Part shown: positions 11,405-21,548 of the stretch, in pieces
Layout of the letters: each line of letters starts with the position of its first letter
Numbering within the stretch: position 1 is the first letter of the stretch
Assembly (NCBI GenBank): GCA_963922205.1
Contig: CAWUHX010000044.1
Location: forward strand, 1-64,000
DNA from: Romanomermis culicivorax
Lineage: Eukaryota > Nematoda > Enoplea > Mermithida > Mermithidae
Length of the DNA: 64,000 nucleotides
Direction of reading: 5' to 3'
The notes under the pieces: generated by a model
Seen by the model: only the letters and a program-made list of their open reading frames with translations
Told to the model about the DNA's origin: nothing
The model's database searches: none
Translations under genes and position numbers: made by a program

Positions 11405-11834
11405 GTTTATACGTTGGTTTATATATATCATAAATAATTATGATTGGTAAATTACTGGCTCTTGATATACGAAAAGGTTAGAAAAATGTATTAACGCTTC
11501 CACCAATCAAATGGTGAAAAGATCACGATTGATCATCGGTAGCTGCATAAGAATGTGCTGAAAAATTGATTTTCCAACGTTTTAGAGACCTCGGAATCAG
11601 AATTTTTCGGCGCTAGGTTGCGCAATAATTTGAAATAAATTTTTGATTTAGTACTCTATTTTTGATTATACTTTAGCTCACACATATTTCTATTATTCAG
11701 TATTTTTCTTCAGGATAGTATATTTCATCATAATAAAAACCTGGAAAAATTGTATTTGTCAACCTGGAAAACCTGGAAAACATAGGGAATTTTTTTTCTC
11801 CAACTTTGTATGAACCCTGAATGGGTGCCCAACA

Positions 11835-12530
11835 TCCCTCATGCGTCAAAACCAACCTATGGGAGGTAGAAGAAAAACTTTGGGCCGTGTTACCCCGGCA
11901 TTACCAAAAATGTCTACCCTTTGGCCAACTCCCAGTTTCCCAGTCTTTCTTGGCTCAAACTCCCATAATGGTCATTGTACACAACAAATACCAAGGAATG
12001 TGCTGCAATGGCTGGCAAGTGACGCCCATTTTAACCTCGGCTTTGGTGGAAAGACCTCCTGTCCTAAGGAGTTTGATGTTGCCGTCAGTGCCGAATTGGG
12101 TCGATTTCAGGTTCAGTCGTACAGTCTGCATGTTGTGGCAAGCTGTTGATCAACAGTCTAATCTATCATGCAAATCTCTTTCCCGGGTCTCTATTTCTCC
12201 TAAAATAAACTAAAATATGAGATTATATTCAATGATACAAAAAGATGATGCGGGAATGTACAAGTATCACAAAATTTTTAAGATGGCCTAAAAAATTGAG
12301 CAAAAAATGTGGCAAAAAATTTGAAAAAGATTTTGCTGTTGATTTTGGACCATTTTGTCAAAAGAGAAGATTTTTGTAGGCCAGCAGCACTGAAATTAAA
12401 GTAATTTTTAATTTTGATTTTGTGTTTTTATCATTTTTTGGTTTTTTGTGATTTTATTAGGATTTTTAGGTTTTGTATTTTATGAAATTAGTAAAATAAT
12501 ATGCAAAAAAGAAGGATTTTTAGGCCAAAA
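11835..12530 (-). other. 3' untranslated region of the old element-1 copy
   Basis: The sequence from CATCCCTCATGCGTC onwards parallels the interval 34585-35330 of intact element 1, including the TGGCAAGTGACGCCCATTTT and GGCCAGCAGCAC blocks. No coding frame in it is credible. The open frames at 11821-12213 are incidental. Confidence 0.7.
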
Positions 12531-14681
12531 TTACTGGGCTATTTACTGCTGCTGCCCGCCACCTCTATAGCCTCCTCAAGGCCTTCCTCGATAATATCCC
12601 CTCTGGCCTTAGCCTCCCTATTGGCCTTGGCTTTGGCCTCTTTGGCTCCAATTGCGTCTGCCAAGGGGTTCAAAAGTCAGATTATGAAATTGCGCATCTG
12701 GGTCTTGGCCTTGGCATTGCCAGTTTCCTCTGCCTCTATAGGGTCCCTGAGGGTATCCTCAAAAACCTCCTCTGATTCGGCCTCGGCCATACTCTGGTCT
12801 AGCTCAGTATGGGGCAGGGTTTGAGAAGGCATCATCTCTTCCCTGTTGCCTCCCCACTGATCCACTGCTTGTGGAGCTGCTATACCATTGATTTGGTTGC
12901 CTGAAAGTTGAATTTAAAGATTTTGAAGGTGATGATTGAGATTTGGGAAGTGGACTTTTGTATGAAGAAGTAACCGCTCCCACATATGACTTCTGGCTGA
13001 TCGACAGTGATGATTTCTGCAACTGGTGCTGTTGTTTCTTAGCCGGAGGAAGCCTAGGCACCTTGAACTTACCTGGGCTCTTGACATATGTGCATTGATA
13101 TTTATCAGACCATGCTCAGTTATCACCAGGTGCCTTCCTTTTCACACCCATTTGGTTAAACCTTTGCGAGCCCATTCTTATACTTGGCAGTATAGCTTAT
13201 GGGGACCAACATAGATTTGCCAGATTTTTTACTAACCTTTCTGCCAGTTTTCCATACTGTTTGCATCTGAGAGTATGTTGCAGTCGAAGTAGTAGGCTTA
13301 TTCGATGTTGTTTGACTCTTGGAGGTCTCAGATTTCAACTTTTGAGTCCTCCTGACGTCTGGGGTTGTTGTTTCCTTGGCTGTGTCATAAGTGTCATTTT
13401 TGGAACCTTGCGGTTGTTGTTGAGCCACTTGTCTAGGTTGATGCGCTTTACTCAATCAGACACCGCGTTTTAACTTTTCTTTGGCTAATTGCCGAATAAA
13501 CCTTTTGGACGTTCCTTCAGCCAACATTTGCTGAACTTTTTCAGTAGAATAAAGTTCTGGGATTCCTTCTTCATGGAGTCTACCCCTTTTCACCAATTCC
13601 ATTGCAGCAATGGCTGAATCTGAGCCATCACCAGAATATGACTGCTCCTTCATCTTTTTCTGCATAGCCCCCTGGCGCAGGAATTCCTGCTGCTCCAGGT
13701 GTTTCTGCTCCTGAATCTTGGCCTGAAGAGCCTCACGTTTAGCTTGCAGGTCATGTGCCTTAGCATCTTTAGGCTGGACAGTAATCTGTTGAGATGTTTC
13801 CTGCATCTTGTCCAGTCTAACATCAATTCCTGATATTTTAGTGGCTGTTTCATCTATCAGAGTTTGAAATTTTTCCTCCTCTATTTCCTGTTGCTGCGTC
13901 TTAGCCTTCATGGAGTCCTTTTCCTCCAATGACTGGCTCACAGGTTCCAGAATCTCACCTTCTTCATCCTCCGAACTGGACTCCGAGTCTGAATTCTGTA
14001 TCTTCGGCAAAAGTTGTTAAACTTTAGCTGGCAAAACAGCTGGAGCCAGAAGCAGGGATTGCATAATGGTGACCACTTCTGGTTCTGCCTCTGCTGGTGC
14101 TTGAGGTTGAGGTACAGCAACCTGTTGCACTGCCACTGGTTGAGTTTGCAGCGGTGTTACTACTATAACTGCAGCTGCCTGTGCAGCTCCAGTGGCAACT
14201 GCTGGCTGTTGCATTTTGACCACTGGTACTGGTGCTTGCTGCTGTGTTTTAACCTGTCCTAACCATCTGGGATGTGGAAGGATGGTTTAATGGTACTTTT
14301 GAAACCAACTCACCAGCTGGGGTATACATTAAGGTATACCCAGGCATGTTGGAGGCCAAAGTTCTCTCCCAGAAACTTTTGGTGACAAATTCTGGTCTGA
14401 CTTCGAGTGGGTTGCGCGCTGTGTATGCCGTAGAATAATCCATTAGATTTGTGTCTTCCATCATAAGGTACCAATCCCGGTGTCAAAGTCTCCAAGCCTA
14501 TATAGTAAAAGATTACATAATAGTATGAGTTTACCTTATAGGCTTTGTCCTTCAAAATGGATTTATAATTGTCAACTTCGAGTTTTGCTTCTAATTCTCT
14601 GAATTGCAGCGGGACCAATCAGAATCAATTTTTCCAGGTGACACCCCGATCTTCAGTGGATCCTAGGGTTCTGATAGTGGC
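12530..14681 (-). pseudogene. Old element-1 ORF3 remnant
   Basis: Minus-strand fragments in several frames match the intact ORF3 at 35331-40660. From the 3' end they are: an RGG-tail region eroded into other frames (12530-12870); fragments carrying the KKQ, SYKSPL and FSNPAPY motifs (12804-13061); a Thr/Ser-rich block (13156-13455); the acidic Ser-rich stretch [14 protein letters not shown] and following coiled-coil region (13456-14010); a Pro/Gln/Ala linker (14017-14223); and the segment after the exonuclease domain (14249-14618). The exonuclease domain is absent, lost in the deletion marked by the MITE at 14682. Frameshifts and stops show it is dead. It documents an older round of activity of this family. 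Confidence 0.85.
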
Positions 14682-15287
14682 CATACATGTAATTGGGGGG
14701 GAAGTGCTATGGGAACCCCCTCAGAAATCATCGACCGTATGGCTAGCCATTGGGCGACCCTCCAGGATTTTCCAATCCTATGGCTAGCCATATGGTAGCC
14801 CTAGGGACACCCATAGTTTTAGTCGGAAAAATACTGAAAAATGTCATTTTTTCCATGAAAAATGTCAATTTTTGAACAAAAAATGGTCAAGAACGTCAAT
14901 TTTCTCAGCGCTTCGTGCCATAAGTACATATTTTATTATTTTTTAGACAAAAATTAGTAATTTTTAAACCGTTTTTCAGACATTTTTCAAGGAAGACCCT
15001 CATACTTTTGGTCCGAAAAATGTCAATTTTCTGATGAAAAATGTCAATTTTTGAACAACAAATTGGTCAAAAATGTCAATTTTCTCAGGGCTTGGCGCCT
15101 TAAATACATTTTTTATCATTTTTCAGACAAAAATTACTATTTTTTTGAACTGTTTTTTGGACTTTTTCCGTGAAAAAATTGAATTTTTTTTCTTTCGGAG
15201 ACCCCTCCCCCAAAAATTTTCGGAATTACTGACCCCCGGCCCCAAAAAGTGGTTCCCCCCAGACCTCGGGGCTCCATTACATGTATG
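14682..15287. mobile_element. MITE family 1, copy C, hybrid with internal duplication
   Basis: It starts CATACATGTAATTGG and ends CCATTACATGTATG. It is 606 bp against 442 bp for copy A. The extra 164 bp is a second copy of the core block: ATGAAAAATGTCAATTTTTG through the hairpin and GACAAAAATTA appears twice, from about 14850 and 15035. Flanks do not match (ATAGTGGC left, ATCATAAC right) and belong to distant parts of the host Gypsy element: ORF3 on the left, integrase on the right. This fits recombination between two MITEs. Confidence 0.82.
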
Positions 15288-15289
15288 AT

Positions 15290-16315
15290 CATAACAGCAC
15301 TGTGGTACTGGTGCAAAGTATTGTCTTTTAGACAGGTTCGAACAACCACTTGATCATCAGCTCCTTGCCCAGCTTCTCAGTATAACACATCATTCTGGAT
15401 CTAAAATCCACTGTAATACTTGGTTGTCCCAATCGGACCCAATCTATCAAAATAAGGTTTTAATACCCCATCTTTTCTCTGCAAGAGGGCCATGAGATCA
15501 TCTCTAATTAGCCCGTTCGGCAACTCATCTTCCTTTGGGTCTGCCAAATTAAATTCCAGCTGTTTTTCTGGGTATAACCAGGTAACTCTTTTTTCCTTAC
15601 CTTTTTTCTGGTTACCTTCTTCTCCTCTTACCTGCCCTTGATTGCCATCAAGCTGAGCTTGAGCCTGATCTTTCTTTTCCACTTCCTTCGCCATGCTCCT
15701 TGTAGTGACAGCATTTAACAAGCTTGCAGGCGAAATGGATTCTGGATCACCCTCAGAATCTTCAGGATATATTTGGGTGAATTTTAAATTTGGGTTAATT
15801 CTTTGACTTTCCCACATTTGATCTTCGCTTTTCAGCTCTGGATATAATGGAGTACCATCTTCAGGATTCTGATCTGTCAAAATTCTGAATCTCTTAACCA
15901 AATTGAGATGTGTCTCCTCAATTTTCTGTGCTTCTTGATGTTTCAGATTTGACTCTTGTCGATCCTCTAAGAACATATGTTCCCATTTTGGCGGTATCTT
16001 CTCAGTTTGATTGTCTGGTTCGTTCATCCTTGAAAGGAAGTCTGCCATGGCATTTTGTTTTCCAGGCACATACTCTAGTTTGTAAATTGAACTGAGAGAT
16101 GAAGGAATACCATCTCTTCAACTTACCATTCGTCATTGCTTTGACCTTCATTGAGAGTAAAGGTTTGTGATCTGTTCTAATGATCACTCTATGACCTACT
16201 AGATAGTGCTTGTATAACTTCAAGCGATACACTATGGTTAGACATTCTCTCTCTGTGGCTGACCATTTCTTTCCATCCGCCTATAAAATTCTGCTGTTGC
16301 AAGCTATTACCCAGT
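15290..16315 (-). pseudogene. Old element-1 pol remnant (RNase H to integrase N-terminus)
   Basis: Minus-strand fragments match intact element-1 pol at 42245-43255. Present are the RNase H segment with [19 protein letters not shown] (16002-16232), the [13 protein letters not shown] motif, and a 200-residue linker with [19 protein letters not shown] and [10 protein letters not shown] (15401-16069). The start of the integrase region near 15290-15400 includes ALLQRKDGVLKPYFDRLG. Protease, most of reverse transcriptase and the integrase catalytic core are missing. The copy ends at about 16315, where element similarity stops. Confidence 0.88.
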
Positions 16316-17917
16316 GGTCGCATGTTTTCAATGTGATTTTTTGCATTTTTCCCAACTGGAAAACAATTAAATGACTGAAAAATTAGACTTTATAGCATTG
16401 AAATAAATGCTGAAAAGATTCTTGTTTCGCTGTTCTTGAATATCAAAATTCAGAAGCTTTTTCTGGCACTTTGCGCCAAAATTAATGATATTTGAATTCA
16501 AGATAAGGTGCTTGCACTTTGCAGCCAAATTTTTCCGGAATTGGCGTATTGAAGCTTTAGATAATTTGAAAGTCATCATTTGAAGAACAAAAAAACAAAA
16601 AATTACTTGATTTTTTGTTACCATTATCTGAACAAGAAAACAAAAAAAAGTTAATTTTTCCTAATTTTTAGTTTCCTCTGAAACAATTAAAATGTTCAAA
16701 CTCCAAGAATCTTAAATGAAGGGAGTTTCGGCATTTTTGAGTAAAAAATGTGACTTGAGGGAAACGGCTAAAACAATTTTGAAATGGTGAAAGATCCTTG
16801 CAAAAAAAACCAAAAATGCATTATCTCCATTTCTAATGTCTAATCAAAAAATTTGACTAGAAGAGGTGCATGCTGGTAACAGGACTTTTCAAATCTGTCA
16901 GAATGCTAAACAGTATTGCTGAATGGTTAACCCTGCATCTGAAATAAATAGTAATTATGCTGATGATAACATTTGAATGATTAAATACACACTAGCCGAG
17001 GTTTTTAATGCTTGCTTGGCTTTGTACATGTATATAAAAGGCTCCAAAATTTTATTGTTCAAATCAGATTTTTTATTTGTTCAATTCAAATTAAATATAG
17101 TTTATAGAATTTAGATGTATTCAAATACAATGTTCATTTGGTGAGTAATATATTGCAAAAGTAATAAAAATGATGCTACGTAAACTATTATTATCAGTAA
17201 ATAGACGCTAAAAATTTCGCGAAAAATTCATGTTCATTGTACAAAAACTCCAAAAAAAATCCTTGTTCGTGGCCGAAAAAGTTTGTCTTGTACATAAAAA
17301 AAAATAACGAACTAGCAGTAAATTTCTATCAAATTTCGAATTAAGAAACATACAGTAAATGGACGTGTGTCTGAAGTTCACTTGCTAACGTATATAGTTG
17401 CTCAAGTTTTCGGGCTTACCGTCCGCCTCGACCCGACAATATTTTTCCAAGGCCCGAAGCCCGGCCCGTGGAGGTCCCTATGTACTTCCCATTGGGAAGT
17501 ACAGAAATGCGTATACATAAACAACAATCTTTACTCAAACTTACACGCGTCTACTTTATTAGCTAGATACACATATCGTTTACATATTTCATCCATTTTA
17601 CTTTAAACGCCTACAAGTTCCGTGTAAGTCTAGATGGGTCTAAAGTCCGCTCAACTTCGACAAGTCTTAAGTTATACGCGTATAACTTTAGACGTTTTTT
17701 GAGAAATCGGCCTTAGTTGTTTTAGTAAATCTTGTCGAAAAGATGATCGTGTTTCATAATCAAACACGTGAGCAAAGTAGATTTCATGAGGTAAACCTTG
17801 ACAAAGCACCGTAATTTATCAGGAGTAGTTGATTGTCGACCCTTTCTAATCGTATGTCGTGACTATATTTTTCATTTTTTAGCATTTTTGTTTTTTAACC
17901 TTCCTTCGTATTTGTAT
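16316..17917. other. AT-rich intergenic DNA upstream of CSN1
   Basis: No gene is supported. TGGCACTTTGCGCCA at 16464-16478 is a variant of the dispersed palindrome. Around 17410-17480 a GC-rich stretch (GGCCCGAAGCCCGGCCCGTG, then GAGGTCCCTA) reads in reverse as TAGGGACCTCCACGGGCCGG. This resembles a hAT terminus, but no partner end was found. The CSN1 promoter must lie in the last few hundred bases; no element is clear enough to call. Confidence 0.4.
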
Positions 17918-19197
17918 ATGCCAATCCAAGTACCCTCCGCCGCGCTAAGTAGCGCGATGACGTCGGTCGCCGTTGCCGAACCGATGGATTTTTGCTCTGG
18001 AGATTTGGGCGGTTATTATAACGGCGATCGAGAATACACCGATAATGATCAAGTTGTCATTAATCCAACGTTGGTAACTCTAGTACTATGTATATTACAT
18101 ATTCATCTGTCCACTAATTATATGTATACGTTGATGATTATCTCTATGATGAAGACTCGAAACGTTGTTGACAAAATCTTCGTCTGAATTAGCGAGAAAC
18201 TTTGAAAAAACATTAGTTGTTTTCTGCATTGTTGGCATGTAATGTTTCCTGTGTAAAGAATGCATTTTTCCGTTCAGGATCTTGAAGCTTACGCCAACAA
18301 CTATAAAGGTTTGGCTAAAATCAACCGCCTCCTCTTCATCGCCGATCGCTGCCCTCCGTTAAGAAACGACGCTTTGCAAATTGCTTTGACATACGTGCAA
18401 CAGAATACGCTAAATTGGGCTGTTTATCAAAAAATTCATCAAAAGATGATTCAACATTGTGGAAAGTATGTGCTGAAAACAATGAATTGAATCATAATCG
18501 AATTCTAGTCAAGTTTTCGTTTTGTTAGAAGTATGATAGACGAAAATTAGTATATTAAATCTATTGAAATACAAAATACCTAAAATTCAAACTAATTTCC
18601 AAATGTTCTCTAGCAAAGCCAGAAGCGTTGTAAAATATCTTTATAGGTACGTAAAAGCATGCTAATTGTTTAGTTTTTCCGGCGCTCCCGACGTCGCAAG
18701 CGACGCTCAAAAATCCGGGACTTTTAACGGTTTGTCACTTCAGTACGATCAAACGTGGGTTGATCAAACTATGAAAAAAGGAGTTATGAAAACAGAAAAA
18801 CTGGACACCGATTTGAAGCATTACAAAAGCAATAGTATAAAGGAATCGATTAGGTGAAAAATTCAGAATCTAAGTTTTGGAATGCTTACTCTAGAAAATT
18901 ATTTCTAAATTTTGATATCAGACGCGGTCAAGACGATTTGGGTGAACATTATTTAGATATGGGTGACGTCATAAACGCCCTAAAGTGTTTTTCGCGCGCA
19001 AGGGATTATTGTACGACGAACAAACATATTATTCAAATGTGCTTCAATGTGATAAAAGTGAGCCTTTTTTATTTACTTTTTTTACAAATATCCAGTCTAA
19101 TTATTCTCAATTTTTTAAGGTTAGCGCTTACGCTTCGAATTGGGCTCTGGTGACTACATATGTTAATAGGGCAGAAGCCACACCTGAACTTTCACAG
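17918..19197 (+). CDS. CSN1: COP9 signalosome subunit 1, 5' part (exons 1-6)
   Basis: CSN1 (GPS1) is a scaffold subunit of the COP9 signalosome, which removes NEDD8 from cullin-RING ubiquitin ligases. Exons are 17918-18073, 18278-18465, 18614-18646, 18674-18853, 18922-19057 and 19120-19197. All have GT-AG borders, phases agree, and they total 771 nt (257 codons). Conserved family segments can be read: the N-terminal [17 protein letters not shown] with [41 protein letters not shown] with [13 protein letters not shown], and [13 protein letters not shown]. These form the helical-repeat half of the protein. The ATG at 17918 was chosen because MPIQV resembles known CSN1 starts. A donor GTAGTT follows exon 6, but the exons for the PCI domain (roughly 230 more residues) were not found downstream. 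The gene may continue through a very long repeat-filled intron, be interrupted, or be a fragment. Exon 3 (33 nt) is the least certain. Confidence 0.87.
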
Positions 19198-20904
19198 GTA
19201 GTTTGCAATTGTGCTTTAATGACCATGCTTTTCTAGTATCATCAAGCAAGTAATTGGGAAATGCGGAAAATTGGCCTCCAGTAATGGCCCCTATTGCAGC
19301 TCGTCCCCGTACAATGCGCCTCCAACACAATTTGCCCCCAGTAATCCATTGATTTTTTAATTACAAAATTCAGATTTAAAATTAATTCCACTTAGTTGCC
19401 AGCAGTTATGTAATACGCAACGCATCCATTAGATTTTTCCCAGCCGAAATAGCTTTTTCATTCAAACTTCATGAATTCTGCAGGCAGAGTGCAAGTATTA
19501 TGTACAAGAAGAGAAAAACCTACAGCGATGTTCCAAATAAAGGTCCACAAACAAATTTTAAAATTTTCTCCAAATATAATTTTTTTTTATTCGTACAGTC
19601 AATACTAAGTCAGTGTAAGCCCTTTTTACGCGTACAGTCAACAATACAAGCGTTTGAGCAATTATTTCTCCGGAATTAAAGTGGCTGGTTGTTTTTGTTT
19701 TTTCCACTTGACACAAAGTGTTTGACGTCGAGTTCAAAACGAAGACTTGCAGGTATCCAAAGTTTAACTGGCTGAAAATGATCAATTCCGACAAAAATGT
19801 GTGAAAAACGTCAACATTGGCACTTTGAAAATTCATATTTTTCGTAAGTTTGTAAAATGTCCGGAAATATATTACATAACATAGCATGGAGTTGCTCTTG
19901 AATCTAAAACCTTGTTAAGATATAAGTACCATAGGCGAATTGTGCTGGGGGCGAACTGCATGAATTGTCCTAGAACCAGTAATTGGCCGCTTTTAACGTT
20001 TTAAAACAAGATAAATTCTTTAACTCCATCAGTCGTTGTTATGAACTAGAACTTCCTTTACAGAAAAATTAGGCCAAATGATGAGAATTCCGTCTGTCAT
20101 GAATTTTTTCAGTTCATTTTTGATGTCATACGCTGGGCAGGGAAAAAATCTTTACCTGGAAAACTCGGGATAATTTCGACTAGGATTGTTATAATGTAGT
20201 TAGTTTTATTGCAAGATAAGCCCGAATTATTGAATGATAGTTCATAACCTCTAAATTTTCCGGCGCTCCTCGCCGATTTTAAATAGCAGTATCATTATTC
20301 CCTTAGGTTAGGCTTAAATGTAGTTCTTAGGAAGTCTAGTACCTTTACTCAATTAGCATTTGATTTTTGTTGTGCATTAGTGGTTCTATTTCATCTCTAA
20401 CTATCGATATTTAATATTTTTCCAAGAGATAGGATTTCAACCTTTGTGTTGATATTAATATGTTTGCTAACTTGATGATTGTCGTGAGTTATAATCTTAT
20501 CATTGATAAACGCCAGAAAATATTTTAAAAGCCCATCTCTAATTACGATGTCCAGATACTCAGCTAGTAAATGCAGTGCGATTTATTGTTCTGATCGAAG
20601 AATTGCGAAAGCATAATACTCTTATGAGCGACGTTTTGTTTTGTACAACATGTATTTCTTTTTACATTACGAAATTAGAATGACTTTCAGAAAATTTAAT
20701 TTTCTTCAGTTGTGAGAATTTACCATGTGAGCAACAGTGCACTTCAAAAATGCGTTCACGAATTGAAACAGTAATTTTAGTTGCAGCATCATCACAAGGC
20801 GGAAAACAGAAATATAGGTAAAAGACATAAAAACGCCAATAGTGAGTGGTTTGCAAATGAATCAGATACTATAAATGCCAAATCAGAGTTCTACATTTTG
20901 TGTT
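19198..20904. other. Presumed CSN1 intron or flank with inverted-repeat element
   Basis: No further CSN1 exon is recognisable. Arms at 19295-19320 (TGCAGCTCGTCCCCGTACAA then TGCGCC) and 19933-19960 (reverse complement TGCAGTTCGCCCCCAGCACA then ATTCGCC) form an inverted repeat. Less regular flanking similarity reaches about 19260 and 19985, which suggests a MITE of about 0.7 kb. CCGGCGCTCCTCGCCG at 20260-20275 is a copy of the dispersed palindrome. A fragment CTTTACCTGGAAAACTCGGGA near 20150 recalls the subterminal units of the transposon at 9309. Confidence 0.45.
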
Positions 20905-21191
20905 GCATACTCAAACTATTCTCCAAATAGTTTGACTTAACCTAGAACACACTTTCTTCACACAATTTACCAATATACAAATTGCCGCCTCACACTCTCT
21001 CCAGACAAACAAGAAAACACAACCGTCTGGGCTACAGTACAAACGAGTTCTAATCAAAACATTTTCATAATTTCTTCACATCATAGCCACGCCTCTCCGC
21101 GGGTATTGTCAAGATCCTTCTTTCTCAAACTTGCCGATCTTTTCTCAAACCCAACACAAGCTTTACAAATACGTCCAATCGCTCCACAACA
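20905..21191 (-). repeat. Element 2 3' LTR
   Basis: It runs from GCATACTCAAACTATT to CGCTCCACAACA and matches 32551-32834 at most positions (single-base and short indel differences). On the minus strand it begins TGTTGTGGAGCG. The expected closing CA is not clean at the other border, so that border is approximate by a few bases. Confidence 0.85.
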
Positions 21192-21548
21192 CTCCTCCCC
21201 CTTTCGATGTAAATTGCCTTAAGCAATTTCGACATGTCGTGGTGAGTTGACGTTTTTGATCGCATGAGAGCATTTAGTTCGTTTTTTCGCAAGTTTCTTT
21301 CTACAGTTTGTCTCTTTCGTACTTCTATGTTGCGGCATAAACTACACAAAGAAATAAACAAAGAAAATATTAACGATGTTATCACAAATGTTACGGCACC
21401 AAGCGATGAGCAAATTGAAACTAGTATTTTATACCGAGAAGTTTAAAATTTTAGAGATTTTGAAAAAGAAAAGATTCTAGTGGAAAAAACAATAAACTAG
21501 TGAAAGAAAAGAGATGCGTTTAGCATCCTGATACTCATCCTTTCCGAA

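Larger units (their letters stand above)
9309..11819. mobile_element. Non-autonomous DNA transposon, CAGGGTTCATAC termini, 4-bp TSD
   Basis: The left terminus CAGGGTTCATAC (9309-9320) and right terminus GTATGAACCCTG (11808-11819) are a perfect 12-bp inverted repeat. The 4-bp duplication AATG lies at 9305-9308 and 11820-11823, and removing the element restores the LTR sequence. Both subterminal regions carry tandem AACCTGGAAA units (TGGAAAACCTGGAAAACACAGGGAATTTT), in direct rather than inverted orientation. There is no transposase frame. The interior holds several copies of the CCGGCGC-GCGCCGG palindrome and a nested hAT MITE. The superfamily is undecided: CAGGG ends recall hAT, but the 4-bp duplication does not. 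Confidence 0.82.
8723..11834 (-). repeat. Decayed LTR of element-1 family, split by insertions
   Basis: Sequence from TGTTGTGCAGGTCTTTCC at 8723 to 9308, continued at 11824-11834 (ending GGTGCCCAACA), aligns with the 615-bp LTRs at 33970 and 48011 with many substitutions. It is the 3' LTR of an old minus-strand copy whose internal remnants follow at 11835-16315. A 2.5-kb DNA transposon at 9309-11819 separates the last few bases from the rest. Confidence 0.85.

Noticed and set aside
17410-17480. Complete hAT MITE upstream of CSN1
   Set aside because: Only one TAGGGACCT-like end is visible; no second end or 8-bp duplication was found.
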